A stretch of DNA of 64,000 nt from Bradyrhizobium sp. AZCC 1719 (GCF_036924525.1 NZ_JAZHRU010000001.1:4989001-5053000); one strand, 5' to 3'. Positions 46,474-55,991 are shown, counted from the stretch's first letter. Notes: generated from the sequence alone by a model not told the origin. Numbers and translations: made by a program.

Positions 46474-46776
46474 ATGATCACCGAAATCGCGCAAATCGAC
46501 GTCAAGCCGGGCACCGAGAAGGATTTTGAAGCGGCCGTCGCCAAGGCGCGCCCGCTGTTCCTGCGCGCCAAGGGCGGCAAGGGGTTTGAACTGCACAAAT
46601 CGATCGAGAAGCCGCAGCGGTACCGGCTGGTGGCGAAGTGGGAGACGCTGGAAAACCACACCGTCGACTTTCGCGGCTCGGAAGATTTCACCGCCTGGCG
46701 CGCGCTGGTCGGCCCGTATTTCGCTTCGCCGCCCGAGGTCGAGCATACCGAGACGGTGCTGACCACGGCGGACTGA
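46474..46776 (+). CDS. antibiotic biosynthesis monooxygenase (ABM) domain protein
   Basis: The 100-residue ferredoxin-like protein matches the ABM family: EIAQIDVKPGTEKDFEAAV, the PLFLRAKGGKGFELHKSIE core, RYRLVAKWETLENHTVDFRGSEDFTAWRAL, and FASPPEVEHTE. Members act as cofactor-free monooxygenases or as heme-degrading or dimeric binding proteins. The exact role here is unknown. The ribosome site GAGAGGG lies nine bases before the ATG. It is convergent with an AI-2E-family gene. Confidence 0.87.
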   Translation: MITEIAQIDVKPGTEKDFEAAVAKARPLFLRAKGGKGFELHKSIEKPQRYRLVAKWETLENHTVDFRGSEDFTAWRALVGPYFASPPEVEHTETVLTTAD

Positions 46777-46781
46777 AGCCA

Positions 46782-47909
46782 TCAGCCGGCCGCAATCGCG
46801 ACCGGCGCGGCTTCCGCCTTGAAATGATCGATCATCACCTTGGCGATCGCCATCAGGGGCAGCGCGAGCGCCAGCCCCCAGATGCCGAACACGACGCCGA
46901 GCAGGATCTGGAACGCAAACAGCGTCGCAGGCGGAATGTCCAGCGCCTGCCGCTGAATGATCGGTGTCAGCACGTAGCTTTCCAGCGCGTGCACGCCGAG
47001 GAACAGGATGAAGGCGGAGAGGCCTGCGACCCATCCCGACGCGAGACTGGCCAGCACCACGATCAGCCCGCCGAGGATGGCGCCGACCGTCGGGATGAAG
47101 GCGAGCAGGCCGGCCTGGATGCCCAGGATGAACGAGCTCTGGATGCCGATGATCGATAGCCCGATCCAGGTCACCAGAAACACCGCCACCATGGTGATGA
47201 TCTGCGCGATCAGCCAGCGCTCCAGCGTCTCGCCGATCCGGTCGACGATTGCAACCGCACGTACGCGATGCTTCACGGGCGCCATGAACAGCAGTCCATT
47301 GCGGTAGACGCTCGGCTGGGTCGCGAAGGCAATCCCCAAAAACAGCACGATGAAGAAGTTTCCGACTGCGCTTGCGGTGCCCAGGATCAGTTTCAGGCTC
47401 TGGCTGAAGATGGCGCCGCCGCTGGCCGCAATCGTGCCGGCGCTGGGAAGCGTGTGCGGCGTCGGCGTCGCGGCGGGCGCCGGCGTGCCATCATCCGACG
47501 TCGACGACAGGGTGCCGAAATCGAAAAAGCTGGTGTCGATGCCGTTGCGCTCCAGGAAGCCCTTGACGTTGACGAGCTGCGATTTGAGCGTGTTGCTCAA
47601 CGCCGTCGTCTGCTGGGCGATTGTGGTGCCGCCGAGGAAGACGATGCCCGACAGCATGCCCGCGACCACCAGGCAGACCATCGTCAGTCGCAGCGCATGC
47701 GGCAGCCGCACCACGCGTCCAAGCAGGTTGCTCATGGCGTTGAGGGTGACGCCGAGCAGGATGCCGGAAAAGATCAGAAACAGCGTCGCGGCAAAGTGCC
47801 AGGTGAACACGAGCAGCGCGGCGAACAGCACGACGCCGATGCCGCCGACCGATATCGCCCACGCCAGATCGTTGCGAGCCTGAAGCCGATTGTCAGCCGG
47901 ACCTGTCAC
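46782..47909 (-). CDS. AI-2E (TqsA/PerM) family transporter
   Basis: The 375-residue inner-membrane protein has about eight spans in the family layout: three N-terminal spans, a long soluble loop (about 110-165, with the low-complexity DDGTPAPAATPTPHTLPSAG), then the C-terminal bundle with GIQSSFILGIQAGLLAFIPTVGAILGG and the closing GFGLALALPL-like WGLALALPLMAIAKVMIDH. Some members export AI-2 and others act as Na+/H+ antiporters, so the substrate is open. The start is GTG 47909 with AAGGAA upstream. Confidence 0.88.
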   Translation of the reverse strand: MTGPADNRLQARNDLAWAISVGGIGVVLFAALLVFTWHFAATLFLIFSGILLGVTLNAMSNLLGRVVRLPHALRLTMVCLVVAGMLSGIVFLGGTTIAQQTTALSNTLKSQLVNVKGFLERNGIDTSFFDFGTLSSTSDDGTPAPAATPTPHTLPSAGTIAASGGAIFSQSLKLILGTASAVGNFFIVLFLGIAFATQPSVYRNGLLFMAPVKHRVRAVAIVDRIGETLERWLIAQIITMVAVFLVTWIGLSIIGIQSSFILGIQAGLLAFIPTVGAILGGLIVVLASLASGWVAGLSAFILFLGVHALESYVLTPIIQRQALDIPPATLFAFQILLGVVFGIWGLALALPLMAIAKVMIDHFKAEAAPVAIAAG

Positions 47910-48055
47910 GTTGATTCCTTCTCGCAGAATGTCGTCTGCAGTCTTTCGCCAAAAACGCCGCCGGGATCAAGCGGGAGCGCACGCGCCGGTTTGACGCTGC
48001 CGCGTCCGGTATGCCAAGCGGTAGACGAATCCGATATGGCGCCGGCGAGGATGAG

Positions 48056-48751
48056 ATGAATTTCAAATGGGTCGGCCCGATTGCGCTGCTGGCGGCGCTT
48101 GTGATCGGCGACCAGATCAGAATCAACCGTCCCGCCCACAAATATCGCCTGACGGTCGAGGTCGAGACGCCGGAGGGGCGCAGATCGGCATCTGGCGTGG
48201 TGGCCGTTCATCCCGATCGCAGTTACACCCGCCGTGGTCAGACCCGCACCGTCGGCGACGCCATTTTCGTCGATCTCGGGCAGGGCAAGAATCTTGTCGC
48301 GCTGCTCGCGCATGTCGACAACAACCTTGTCCTCGACGACATGAACTACGTGGCTCTGCGCGCCTATACGGCGGCGGCCGGCAAGCGGGTCTCTTTTAGC
48401 GAGATGAGCCGGTTGACCGGCGTCGTGACGGTAAAGGACGCGTTGATCCCGGTGCTCGTGACCTTTACCGATCCGGCCAACCCCGGCACCGCGCGGCGGG
48501 TAGCACCCGACGATGCCGAGGCGGTGCTCGGCAGTGGCTATCGCCTTCAGGAGATATCGGCTGAAGTGGTGCCGAACGGATATTGGCCGGTCGATTTCGG
48601 CGGCGCGCTGGGCGAGCCGGTCACGCGTGGAATTCAGGCGAAACTGCCGTGGCTGGGTGATGCTGGCAATTCGGCCGCTGCGGCGCTCCGGGCGGCCGGT
48701 TTGCCTGGTGTCGACGGCATCGACGCCCGGGAGGCTTTCACGCGAAAATAG
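48056..48751 (+). CDS. hypothetical protein with N-terminal signal anchor
   Basis: The 231-residue protein begins with a hydrophobic segment (WVGPIALLAALVIG) that is a signal anchor. The rest is soluble and probably periplasmic, with beta-rich stretches KYRLTVEVETPEGRRSASGVVAVH and DAIFVDLGQGKNLVALLAH. I do not recognise a family. GAGG lies just before ATG 48056. The ORF extends upstream to 48011 without support. It is divergent from the AI-2E-type gene. Confidence 0.72.
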   Translation: MNFKWVGPIALLAALVIGDQIRINRPAHKYRLTVEVETPEGRRSASGVVAVHPDRSYTRRGQTRTVGDAIFVDLGQGKNLVALLAHVDNNLVLDDMNYVALRAYTAAAGKRVSFSEMSRLTGVVTVKDALIPVLVTFTDPANPGTARRVAPDDAEAVLGSGYRLQEISAEVVPNGYWPVDFGGALGEPVTRGIQAKLPWLGDAGNSAAAALRAAGLPGVDGIDAREAFTRK

Positions 48752-48874
48752 CAGGGCAGGCCCGCAGGCCGCTGCCGGATATTGATCCGCCGCCGGCTCG
48801 CGGGCATTATCGTCTGCAATGGCGGCCCAACCCAGAAGGTCCTTGCACAAGACGATGACAGCGGAAAATTGGCG

Positions 48875-49645
48875 ATGAGACGGCCCGTGGTCGGTGTGAT
48901 CGGGAACGCTTATCGCGTCGAGAATCGTTTTCAGACCCAGATGGTCGGGGAGCGCAATTTGCGCGCGGTCACCGACGTGGCAGGGGCGCTGCCGCTGATG
49001 TTTGCGGGGTCGCCCGAGATTACCGACATCGGCGCGCTGCTCGACGTCGTCGATGGCATCGTGCTGACCGGGGCGCGGGCCAATGTCCATCCGACGCGCT
49101 TCAAGACCGAGCCGCACGAGAGGCACGAGCCCTACGACATCCACCGCGACGACGTCGCGCTGGCGCTGACGGAGGCCTGCGTTGCCCGCGGCGTGCCGAT
49201 CTTCGGCATCTGCCGCGGCCTGCAGGAGATGAACGTCGCCTTCGGCGGCTCGTTGCATCCGGAAATCCGCGAGATCCCCGGCCGCATGAACCACCGCATG
49301 CCGCGGCTGGAGAACGGCGAAATCCATCCCGACCCGACGGTCGTGTTCGCCGACCGCCACGACGTCCACCTCACGCCCGGCGGCACCTTTGCGAGCCTGC
49401 TCGGCTGTGAAACCATCCGGGTGAATTCGCTGCACGGGCAGGGCATCCTCGAACCGGGGAGGCGCGTTGTCATCGAAGGCATTGCCGAGGACGGCACCAT
49501 CGAAGCGATCCGGATCGCGGACGCGCCGAGCTTTGCGCTCGGCGTGCAGTGGCATGCCGAGTATGACCCGCAGCGCAACCCGATCAATCGCAAGCTGTTC
49601 GAGGCGTTCGGGGCGGCGCTCAAGGCGCACACGCGCGCGAGCTGA
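48875..49645 (+). CDS. gamma-glutamyl-gamma-aminobutyrate hydrolase (PuuD-like) family protein
   Basis: The 256-residue class I glutamine-amidotransferase-fold hydrolase has the nucleophile Cys in IFGICRGLQEMNVAFGG and the catalytic His-Glu in LGVQWHAEYDP. VDGIVLTGARANVHP and RVNSLHGQGI match the PuuD group, which cleaves gamma-glutamyl-GABA in putrescine breakdown. No other putrescine genes are near. I use ATG 48875; the frame is open to 48782 without similarity. Confidence 0.88.
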   Translation: MRRPVVGVIGNAYRVENRFQTQMVGERNLRAVTDVAGALPLMFAGSPEITDIGALLDVVDGIVLTGARANVHPTRFKTEPHERHEPYDIHRDDVALALTEACVARGVPIFGICRGLQEMNVAFGGSLHPEIREIPGRMNHRMPRLENGEIHPDPTVVFADRHDVHLTPGGTFASLLGCETIRVNSLHGQGILEPGRRVVIEGIAEDGTIEAIRIADAPSFALGVQWHAEYDPQRNPINRKLFEAFGAALKAHTRAS

Positions 49646-49771
49646 TCGGACAGACCGCGACGGGGTGCGTCCCGGAGCGACCTGATCCGTAATCCTACGG
49701 GGCCGAAAAGATGGGACCGGCTCCGGGAAGTCGGTTAAGTCACCCATCATCTCTACACTGGTAAAGCCGCC

Positions 49772-51682
49772 ATGACGCAACCAGGACGTCTCGCGCCGGC
49801 GATGATCTTGCTGGTCCTCGTGACGTCCTGCGTCGTGAGCGCAGTGACCTATTTCCTGGCGACGCGTGTCCCCTCGCTGGGGCCGCTGGCGATCATCGTC
49901 GGCGCCGCGCTGGCGAGCGCTGCAATCATCGGCCTGTTTGCGATTCTTGCTGCGGCGAGGCTTTGGCACAGGCTTTCCGATGTCGCGGGCCTTGCGGATG
50001 GGCGCAACGGAGCAGAGGAGGGACGCGCTGACCAGACGCTGATCGACAGCGAAATGGCGCAAGCCATTATCGAAGGCTCGCTCGACGCCTTTGTCCAGAC
50101 CGATGAGCGCTGCGTCATCCTCGGCTGGAGCCCGCATGCCGAGGCCCTGATGGGATGGACGCGTACTGAGGCTGTCGGCCGGAGCGTGGACGAACTGGTC
50201 TTTCCGGAATCGCAGCGCGCCGTGCACCGGCAATGGGTCGACCGTTTCCTGAGCGAGGCGGCGGGCGACGCCGCCGGAGGACGCTACGAAACGCCGCTGC
50301 TGCACAAGGACGGCCACGAATTTTTCGCCGAAGTATCGCTCACGGCACTGCGCCGCGGCGAAGGCACCATCATCAACGCCTTCGTCAGGGACATCACCGC
50401 CAAGCGCGCCGCGGAGGAGCAGTTGTTCCAGGCGCAGAAGATGGAATCGGTCGGGCAACTGACCGGGGGCATCGCCCATGACTTCAACAATGTGCTGACC
50501 GTGATCACGGGCACGATCGAAATCCTGGCCGACGGCGTCAAGCATGATCCGGCGCTCGCCTCGATCGCCCGAATGATCGGCGATGCCGCCGATCGCGCAT
50601 CCCAGCTCACGGCCAACTTGCTGGCCTTTGCCCGCAAACAGCCGCTGCGTCCGCGCGAGACCGACGTCAATGCGCTGGTCGAGGAGGTGGTGCAACTGCT
50701 GGCGCCGACGCTCGGACGACAGATTCAAATCGAAACCGCATTGAGCGATCAGGTCTGGCCGGCTTTGGTCGACGGCAGCCAGCTCTCCTCCGCCCTCGTC
50801 AATCTCGCGATCAACGCCCGGGACGCCATGCCCGATGGCGGCAGGCTGCTGTTCAGGACGGGAAATCTTACGCGCGGTGAGCATGCCGCCGACATCGGCG
50901 GGCTCGGCGCGGGCGCCTATGTCGTGATCGAGGTGATCGATACCGGCGCCGGCATTCCACCCGCGATACGCGGCAGGATTTTCGAGCCATTCTTTTCGAC
51001 CAAGCAGTTCGGCGTGGGCACGGGACTTGGGCTGAGCATGGTGTTCGGATTTGCAAAGCAATCCGGCGGCAGCGTCGTGGTCGAGAGCGAGGAGGGCAAG
51101 GGTGCCTGCTTCCGCATCCTTCTCCCCAAGGCCGATACCGAGCCTTCGGATGCGCTTGCCGCGAGCGATGCACCGCCGGAGGCAGATGGCGAATTGCGCA
51201 GCGGAGGCGAACTGCGTGGCGGAACGGAAACCATCCTCTGCGTGGAGGATGACGACGTGGTGCGGGCGCATGTCGTCGGCCGGCTTGAAAGCCTCGGCTA
51301 CACGGTCATTGCCGCCGCCAGCGCGGCGCAGGCGCTCGAATTGGTCAAATCCGGTGTGGCATTCGATCTTCTCTTCACCGACATCGTCATGCCCGGCGCG
51401 ATCAACGGCCGGCAGCTTGCGGAGGAGGTCGCCAAGCTGCGCCGGCCGCTCCGGGTGCTCTATACGTCCGGCCACACCTTCGATGCCTTTGGTTCGAGCG
51501 AGCGCCTCGGTGAGGGCGTGCTGTTGCTCGCCAAGCCGTACCGCAAGGCCGAACTGGCGCGCATGGTGCGCCTCTGCCTCGACCGCGCGATCGACCACAT
51601 GGGCGACCCGATCCCGCTGCCATATTCGGTGCAGGAGGACGTCGATCGCTTCCTGAAGGAAAATCCGCTGAGGCGGGAGTAG
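49772..51682 (+). CDS. hybrid sensor histidine kinase / response regulator with PAS domain
   Basis: The 636-residue protein has two N-terminal spans (about 9-30 and 35-58) with almost no periplasmic loop. A PAS domain (about 95-205, SLDAFVQTDERCVILGWSPHAEALMG), a HisKA-like domain with phospho-His 236 in GGIAHDFNNVLTVI, an HATPase domain (NLAINARDAMPDGG, VIDTGAGIPP, GTGLGLSMV) and a C-terminal receiver domain with Asp537 in FTDIVMPG follow. It is thus an internal phosphorelay likely sensing a cytoplasmic or membrane cue. No partner regulator is adjacent. Confidence 0.93.
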   Translation: MTQPGRLAPAMILLVLVTSCVVSAVTYFLATRVPSLGPLAIIVGAALASAAIIGLFAILAAARLWHRLSDVAGLADGRNGAEEGRADQTLIDSEMAQAIIEGSLDAFVQTDERCVILGWSPHAEALMGWTRTEAVGRSVDELVFPESQRAVHRQWVDRFLSEAAGDAAGGRYETPLLHKDGHEFFAEVSLTALRRGEGTIINAFVRDITAKRAAEEQLFQAQKMESVGQLTGGIAHDFNNVLTVITGTIEILADGVKHDPALASIARMIGDAADRASQLTANLLAFARKQPLRPRETDVNALVEEVVQLLAPTLGRQIQIETALSDQVWPALVDGSQLSSALVNLAINARDAMPDGGRLLFRTGNLTRGEHAADIGGLGAGAYVVIEVIDTGAGIPPAIRGRIFEPFFSTKQFGVGTGLGLSMVFGFAKQSGGSVVVESEEGKGACFRILLPKADTEPSDALAASDAPPEADGELRSGGELRGGTETILCVEDDDVVRAHVVGRLESLGYTVIAAASAAQALELVKSGVAFDLLFTDIVMPGAINGRQLAEEVAKLRRPLRVLYTSGHTFDAFGSSERLGEGVLLLAKPYRKAELARMVRLCLDRAIDHMGDPIPLPYSVQEDVDRFLKENPLRRE

Positions 51683-51732
51683 GGCACGACAGCTGGCTCG
51701 CAATGACGAGGAAGTCGCGACGCACACACCAT

Positions 51733-51832
51733 CGTCATCCCCGCGAGGGCGGGGATCCAGTACTCCGCCGCTTCTCGGTTCAATCACTGACGTCTCTGGA
51801 AATACTGGGTCACCCGCTTTCGCGGGTGACGA
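51733..51832. repeat. palindromic extragenic repeat, family D
   Basis: The element starts CGTCATCCCCGCGAGGGCGG, with GGATCCAGTACT, and ends with AATACTGGGTCACCCGCTTT followed by CGCGGGTGACGAC. The outer parts are inverted relative to each other and each end holds its own GC hairpin (CCCGCGAGGGCGGGG; CACCCGCTTTCGCGGGTG). Confidence 0.83.
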
Positions 51833-51879
51833 CAACTGAGTATGACTTCGCGATCTCGCGACATGAACTGCCCGAGCTT

Positions 51880-52470
51880 TGCTGGATAACTTCTCGCCCT
51901 CTCCAATTAGAGGGCGCAGGGAAGACCGGGTGCTTGCTGCACCCGCGGTCTCGTGTGCAATTGCGCATAAAGGAAACGCACACGAGCATACAGGTACAGC
52001 AGGAGCAGCCCGGCCTTCCCTGCGCAATGGCTTTACGGCTTACTTCGCGCTCTTCCCGGAGAACGGCTCTTTTGCCTCCGTCGCCACGCAGAAACTTCCG
52101 CGTAACTTAACGCCAGCACCGCGGCGCCCGAACCACACGACTTCGCCGTACGCTCCCGTCTTCGCCAAGAGGCTTCGCCGGGTTTGGTACCGGTCCGCCG
52201 AAGCTTTAGCGAAGGCGGATCCGGCGCCTACGTCTCGCGCCTTCCGCGTCCATCGCATCTCACCGCACGGTCGTGACGATCGCGAGCGCCCCTCAATGGG
52301 TGAGACGGGCAGAGTTATGCGACTGATTTGCCTCTTGCGTTAAGCGGAATATTTTTGATTCCTAGGCTTGACACGATTTCGGAAAATCAGAATTGATTTG
52401 CCCGTCGTGTTGATTTGTCGCAGCCCAGGCATGAGATCGCGCTTGCAAGCTAGGCAAATCAGTAAGTGGT
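51880..52470. repeat. about 590-base non-coding segment, probable dispersed genomic repeat
   Basis: No frame here has a start, ribosome site or recognisable protein. It contains an unusual mosaic: GGGCGCAGGGAAGACCGG, GAGCAGCCCGGCCTTCCCTG (complementary arms across 51909-52021), GGTCCGCCGAAGC/GCGAAGGCGGATCC at 52193-52222, and an AT-rich tail AATCAGAATTGATTTGCCC. From memory, closely similar segments occur at many sites in Bradyrhizobium genomes, but I cannot verify this here. Confidence 0.5.
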
Positions 52471-52473
52471 CCC

Positions 52474-52594
52474 GTAGGGTGGGCAAAGCCACCGGGTCGC
52501 GCGAATGCGCGCCCGATGACAGGCTCCGCGTGCCCACCATCAAGGAACGCGCTCGATGATGAAGGGTGGGCACGCTTCGCTTTGCCCACCCTAC
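52474..52594. repeat. palindromic extragenic repeat, family B copy 3
   Basis: GTAGGGTGGGCAAAGCC at the left and GCTTTGCCCACCCTAC at the right are near-perfect inverses. The inner pair is GCGTGCCCACCATC and GAAGGGTGGGCACGC. It is longer than copies 1 and 2 because of a GCGCGAATGCGCGC insert in the left arm. Confidence 0.88.
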
Positions 52595-52601
52595 CGCAAA
52601 G

Positions 52602-52672
52602 ACAAAAGGCGCCCGAATGCAGGCGCCTTTCGCATCCTGCGACAATGATCCCGGCGGCAAGCCGCCGACTAG
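52602..52672 (-). terminator. 71-bp repeated terminator cassette, copy 1
   Basis: The cassette contains the stem AAAGGCGCC-CGAATGCA-GGCGCCTTT and a second stem CGGCGGC-AA-GCCGCCG. It matches 53707-53777 at 70 of 71 positions. It lies 125 bases downstream of the minus-strand gene at 52797-53540, and on that strand the first stem is followed by T-rich sequence (TTGTCTTT). Confidence 0.8.
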
Positions 52673-52796
52673 CAAGTAACCCGCATGGGCGCAACGATAT
52701 GCGGGGATGGCGGCAATCCCGGGTGTCGCTGCGCTCACCCGGGCTACGCTTGCTGCATTGGAGGTCGTGGCGAAGCGCGATTGCGGTGCCGTTGGT

Positions 52797-53540
52797 CTAA
52801 CGCAAACCCAAGCTTTGCAGAAGCGACGGTGTCTGGGCATTTTGCACAGCCTGCTCCTGTGCCCGCGGGTCCGGCACGGGCGCGATCTGTACCGGTGCAT
52901 TTTGCTCTTCCCGGACCCTTGCTCGGGGATGTCGCTGGGACCGGATCTCCGCTCGCGCATTGTGCACGGACCGGGCCCGTCGATGTTTCTTCGTTGGCTG
53001 GGCCTGAACTGGGGCATCTTGCGCAACCTGCACTGGGGCATCTTGCGCGGGCTGTACGGGTACGACCTGTGCCCGTGTATCTTCCTGTGCCCGTGCATCT
53101 TCCCTGGCCGCCCAGGCTTCGAATTCCTTCAACAAGGATTCGGCCGGTGGTTGACCGGTCACGGTTTGATTCTGATCGGCAGGTTCAGAAGCTGCTGCAA
53201 TTTCGTCGTGCGCCGACACATCGCTTGTCTTCGGCGGCGAGTCCTGAGTGCCGGCGATTGATTGAACTGCTGGCGCCGACGAATCGGCGTCAGACTGAAG
53301 CGCCGGTTTTTCGACCCACATAGCCGTGACGTTCTCAACGAGCGCGACTGGATCTCCCACCGATAGGATCGCGATACCGATCGCTGTCGCCGTTACAGCC
53401 CAAATACTCGCCTTGAGGATTCGCGACGAGATAGCCGCTCTGTTCAAAGCCTTCCCGATATCCGGCTGCGCGATTTTTTCGGTATGTTCGGACAGAAAGA
53501 GAGGAGAACGATCCGGCGGGAATCCGTCTTTTGTCGCCAT
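52797..53540 (-). CDS. hypothetical membrane-anchored protein with Gln/Ala/Pro-rich tail
   Basis: The 247-residue protein has a soluble N-terminus (PPDRSPLFLSEHTEKIAQPD), one membrane span at about residues 42-60 (ASIWAVTATAIGIAILSVGD), and a long disordered tail. The tail includes short imperfect repeats of QDAPVQ and ARAQED types (PAQDAPVQVAQDAPVQAQP), a basic patch TKKHRRARS, and ends LLQSLGLR. It looks like a low-complexity periplasmic linker. No family is recognised. ATG 53540 is preferred over an upstream start at 53606. Confidence 0.7.
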   Translation of the reverse strand: MATKDGFPPDRSPLFLSEHTEKIAQPDIGKALNRAAISSRILKASIWAVTATAIGIAILSVGDPVALVENVTAMWVEKPALQSDADSSAPAVQSIAGTQDSPPKTSDVSAHDEIAAASEPADQNQTVTGQPPAESLLKEFEAWAAREDARAQEDTRAQVVPVQPAQDAPVQVAQDAPVQAQPTKKHRRARSVHNARAEIRSQRHPRARVREEQNAPVQIAPVPDPRAQEQAVQNAQTPSLLQSLGLR

Positions 53541-53706
53541 TGGCTGATGTCGCCTCTTGTTGTTCTTGTCCACCAGTACGCTGCCAGCGAGGTCTAAAAG
53601 CGACAATCACCGCCACGATTTGGGAGAAGTCTTGATTTCAATGGGATTTGGGAACCGCAAGATCACGCGGAAGCCCGGTTAGCGTTGAGCAAGACCGGAA
53701 ATGAAA

Positions 53707-53777
53707 ACAAAAGGCGCCCGAATGCAGGCGCCTTTCGCATCTTGCGACAATGATCCCGGCGGCAAGCCGCCGACTAG
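53707..53777 (-). terminator. 71-bp repeated terminator cassette, copy 2
   Basis: It is nearly identical to 52602-52672 (single C/T difference). It starts 19 bases beyond the stop of the minus-strand DUF992 gene. On the minus strand the GGCGCC stem is followed by TTTTGTTTTC, a good intrinsic terminator. Confidence 0.85.
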
Positions 53778-53796
53778 TTCACCAGCGATGATGTCG

Positions 53797-54336
53797 TCAC
53801 TGGGGCGCGCGGCGTGCGGGCGCGGACGCGGCGGCCGGCCGCAGCTCCATTGTGGATACGCCTGCCGCAATATTCACGCCCGTCTGCCCCTGCACGGATA
53901 GCGGCTGCATCATTACAGTGCGGTCCGAGCCTCCAACCAGGACGTTGGCACTCGCTCCGGCGCCGACCGTGCCGCCAGCAGTCGCACCCGTATAGGTTCC
54001 CGCCAATGCCGCCCGGCGCAGCGTGGTCGGCGCAAAAATCGCCCAGGCCAACTGGCCGCCGGTCGTGGCGCCGATGTCAAGGCCAAGCGTGCTGACGGTG
54101 CCCTCATAAGCCTCGCGCCCCCTGCCTCTCGATGACGCATAGACGCAGCTCAATTGCCGCTGGCCCCCGATAACCATGCCGACACCCGGCGCGATGTTGC
54201 AGGTGAGCGTGCCGACCCTCGTCCGCCCGGTGTCCTGAGCCGTGGCCGGCGGAGCCATGGCGAGGGCGAGCGCGAGAGCGACGCATGTGGTCGCGAGACT
54301 ATTCAAGGTTGTTCTATTCAGGGTTGCTTTGTTCAT
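53797..54336 (-). CDS. DUF992 domain-containing secreted protein
   Basis: The 179-residue product has a signal peptide (LATTCVALALALAMAPPATA) and a DUF992 domain: VGTLTCNIAPGVGMVIGGQRQLSCVY, YEGTVSTLGLDIGATTGGQLAWAIFAP, AGTYTGATAGGTVGAGASANVLVGG. The C-terminal tail is Ala/Arg-rich. The family is periplasmic, Rhizobiales-specific and of unknown function. GGAGG lies nine bases before ATG 54336. The frame runs upstream to 54759 without support. Confidence 0.87.
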   Translation of the reverse strand: MNKATLNRTTLNSLATTCVALALALAMAPPATAQDTGRTRVGTLTCNIAPGVGMVIGGQRQLSCVYASSRGRGREAYEGTVSTLGLDIGATTGGQLAWAIFAPTTLRRAALAGTYTGATAGGTVGAGASANVLVGGSDRTVMMQPLSVQGQTGVNIAAGVSTMELRPAAASAPARRAPQ

Positions 54337-54510
54337 GGGCGGCGTCCTCCTTCGACGCATTCTGGTGGACCCCCTCAACGCGCAGCGACATTGCGAGGTT
54401 CCTGCCGGCCTTAGAGCGCTTGCGGCCATATGAGCGGAATTCGCGGCGCAGTTGGCCGTATGAGTATGCGAACGAGGCGGCCGAAGCGCCTGATTTTCCT
54501 CCGCAAAAAC

Positions 54511-54537
54511 AAAAGGCGCCCCTCGGGAGCGCCTTTT
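54511..54537 (-). terminator. terminator downstream of glnA
   Basis: AAAAGGCGC and GCGCCTTTT pair around CCCCTCGGGA. On the minus strand the stem is followed by TTTTGTTTTTG, 45 bases beyond the glnA stop. Confidence 0.85.
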
Positions 54538-54581
54538 GCATTGTCGGACGGTGATACTGGCGGCGCGAGCGCCGCGCGCCA

Positions 54582-55991
54582 TCACTGCGAATAATACATC
54601 TCGAACTCGACTGGGTGCGGGGTCATTTCGAAGCGCTCGACTTCGGTCATCTTCAGCTCGATGAAGCTGTCGATGAAGTCGTCGTCGAACACGCCGCCGT
54701 TCTTGAGGAAGGCGCGGTCCTTGTCGAGATTTTCCAGCGCCTCGCGCAAGGAGCCGCACACGGTCGGGATCTGCTTCAGCTCTTCCTTCGGCAGGTCGTA
54801 GAGGTCCTTGTCCATCGCCGGACCCGGATCGATCTTGTTCTTGATGCCGTCGAGGCCGGCCATCAGCATCGCGGCGAAGCCGAGATAGGGGTTGGCCATC
54901 GGGTCGGGGAAACGAACCTCGACGCGCTTGGCCTTCGGGTTCGCCGTATACGGGATGCGGCAGGAGGCCGAGCGGTTGCGCGCGGAGTAGGCGAGCAGCA
55001 CGGGGGCTTCATAGCCGGGGACCAGGCGCTTGTAGGAGTTGGTCGACGGGTTGGTGAAGGCGTTGATCGCCTTGGCGTGCTTGATGATGCCGCCGATATA
55101 GTGGAGGCAGGTCTCCGAGAGGTCGGCATATTTGTTGCCGGCGAACACCGGCTTGCCGTCCTTCCAGATCGACTGGTGGCAGTGCATGCCCGAGCCGTTG
55201 TCGCCGTAGACCGGCTTCGGCATGAAGGTGGCGGTCTTGCCGTAGATATGCGCGACCTGGTGGATGCAGTATTTGTAGATCTGCATCTGGTCGGCCATCA
55301 GCGTCATGGTGTCGAACTTCATGCCGAGCTCGTGCTGGGCGGAAGCGACCTCATGGTGATGCTTTTCGACCTTGACGCCCATCTTGGCCATCGCGCCGAG
55401 CATTTCCGAACGCATGTCCTGCACCGAGTCCTGCGGCGGGACCGGGAAGTAGCCGGCCTTGGTGCGGATGCGGTGGCCAAGGTTGCCGCCCTCATACTCG
55501 GTGTCCGAATTGATCGGCAGTTCCGAGGAATCGAGCTTGAAGCCGGTGTTGTAGGGGGTGGTCTGGTAGCGCACGTCGTCGAACACGAAGAACTCGGCTT
55601 CCGGTCCGAAGAACACGGTGTCGCCGACGCCCGATGATTTCACCATCGCCTCGGCCTTCTTGGCGATGCCGCGGGGGTCGCGGTTGTAGGGCTCGCCGGT
55701 GGTCGGCTCGAGCACGTCGCACACGATGACCATGGTGGTCTCGGCGAAGAACGGGTCGATCGTCGCGGTCACCGGATCGGGCATCAGGCACATGTCGGAT
55801 TCATTGATCGCCTTCCAGCCGGCGATCGAGGAGCCGTCGAACATCTGACCTTCGGCAAAGGTGTCCTCTTCGATCATGCTGACGTCGAAGGTCACGTGCT
55901 GCCACTTGCCGCGCGGATCGGTGAAGCGCAGGTCGACGTATTTTACGTCGTTGTCCTTGATCGATTTCAGGACGTCTTTAGCGGTCTTCAT
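54582..55991 (-). CDS. glnA: glutamine synthetase type I
   Basis: GlnA makes glutamine from glutamate, ammonia and ATP and is the main ammonium-assimilating enzyme. The 469-residue protein has the GSI order: [80 protein letters not shown] and RVEVRFPDP. The adenylylation Tyr is in [10 protein letters not shown], so activity is controlled by GlnE. It follows glnB by 137 bases on the same strand. Confidence 0.97.
   Translation of the reverse strand: MKTAKDVLKSIKDNDVKYVDLRFTDPRGKWQHVTFDVSMIEEDTFAEGQMFDGSSIAGWKAINESDMCLMPDPVTATIDPFFAETTMVIVCDVLEPTTGEPYNRDPRGIAKKAEAMVKSSGVGDTVFFGPEAEFFVFDDVRYQTTPYNTGFKLDSSELPINSDTEYEGGNLGHRIRTKAGYFPVPPQDSVQDMRSEMLGAMAKMGVKVEKHHHEVASAQHELGMKFDTMTLMADQMQIYKYCIHQVAHIYGKTATFMPKPVYGDNGSGMHCHQSIWKDGKPVFAGNKYADLSETCLHYIGGIIKHAKAINAFTNPSTNSYKRLVPGYEAPVLLAYSARNRSASCRIPYTANPKAKRVEVRFPDPMANPYLGFAAMLMAGLDGIKNKIDPGPAMDKDLYDLPKEELKQIPTVCGSLREALENLDKDRAFLKNGGVFDDDFIDSFIELKMTEVERFEMTPHPVEFEMYYSQ

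Noticed and set aside
47906..52027. Very long minus-strand open frame of 1373 codons
   Set aside because: It is antisense to four well-supported genes (48056-51682) and has the Arg/His/Gln-rich composition of a shadow frame in GC-rich DNA, with no domain.
52685..53323. Plus-strand frames over the 52797-53540 gene
   Set aside because: Antisense reading of the Gln/Ala/Pro-rich repeats; no start context or domain.
53817..54759. Upstream extension of the DUF992 frame to 54759
   Set aside because: The extension covers the glnA terminator and has no signal peptide at its start; ATG 54336 has GGAGG and a signal peptide.
54615..55637. Plus-strand frame of 340 codons
   Set aside because: Exact antisense of glnA with shadow composition and no ribosome site.
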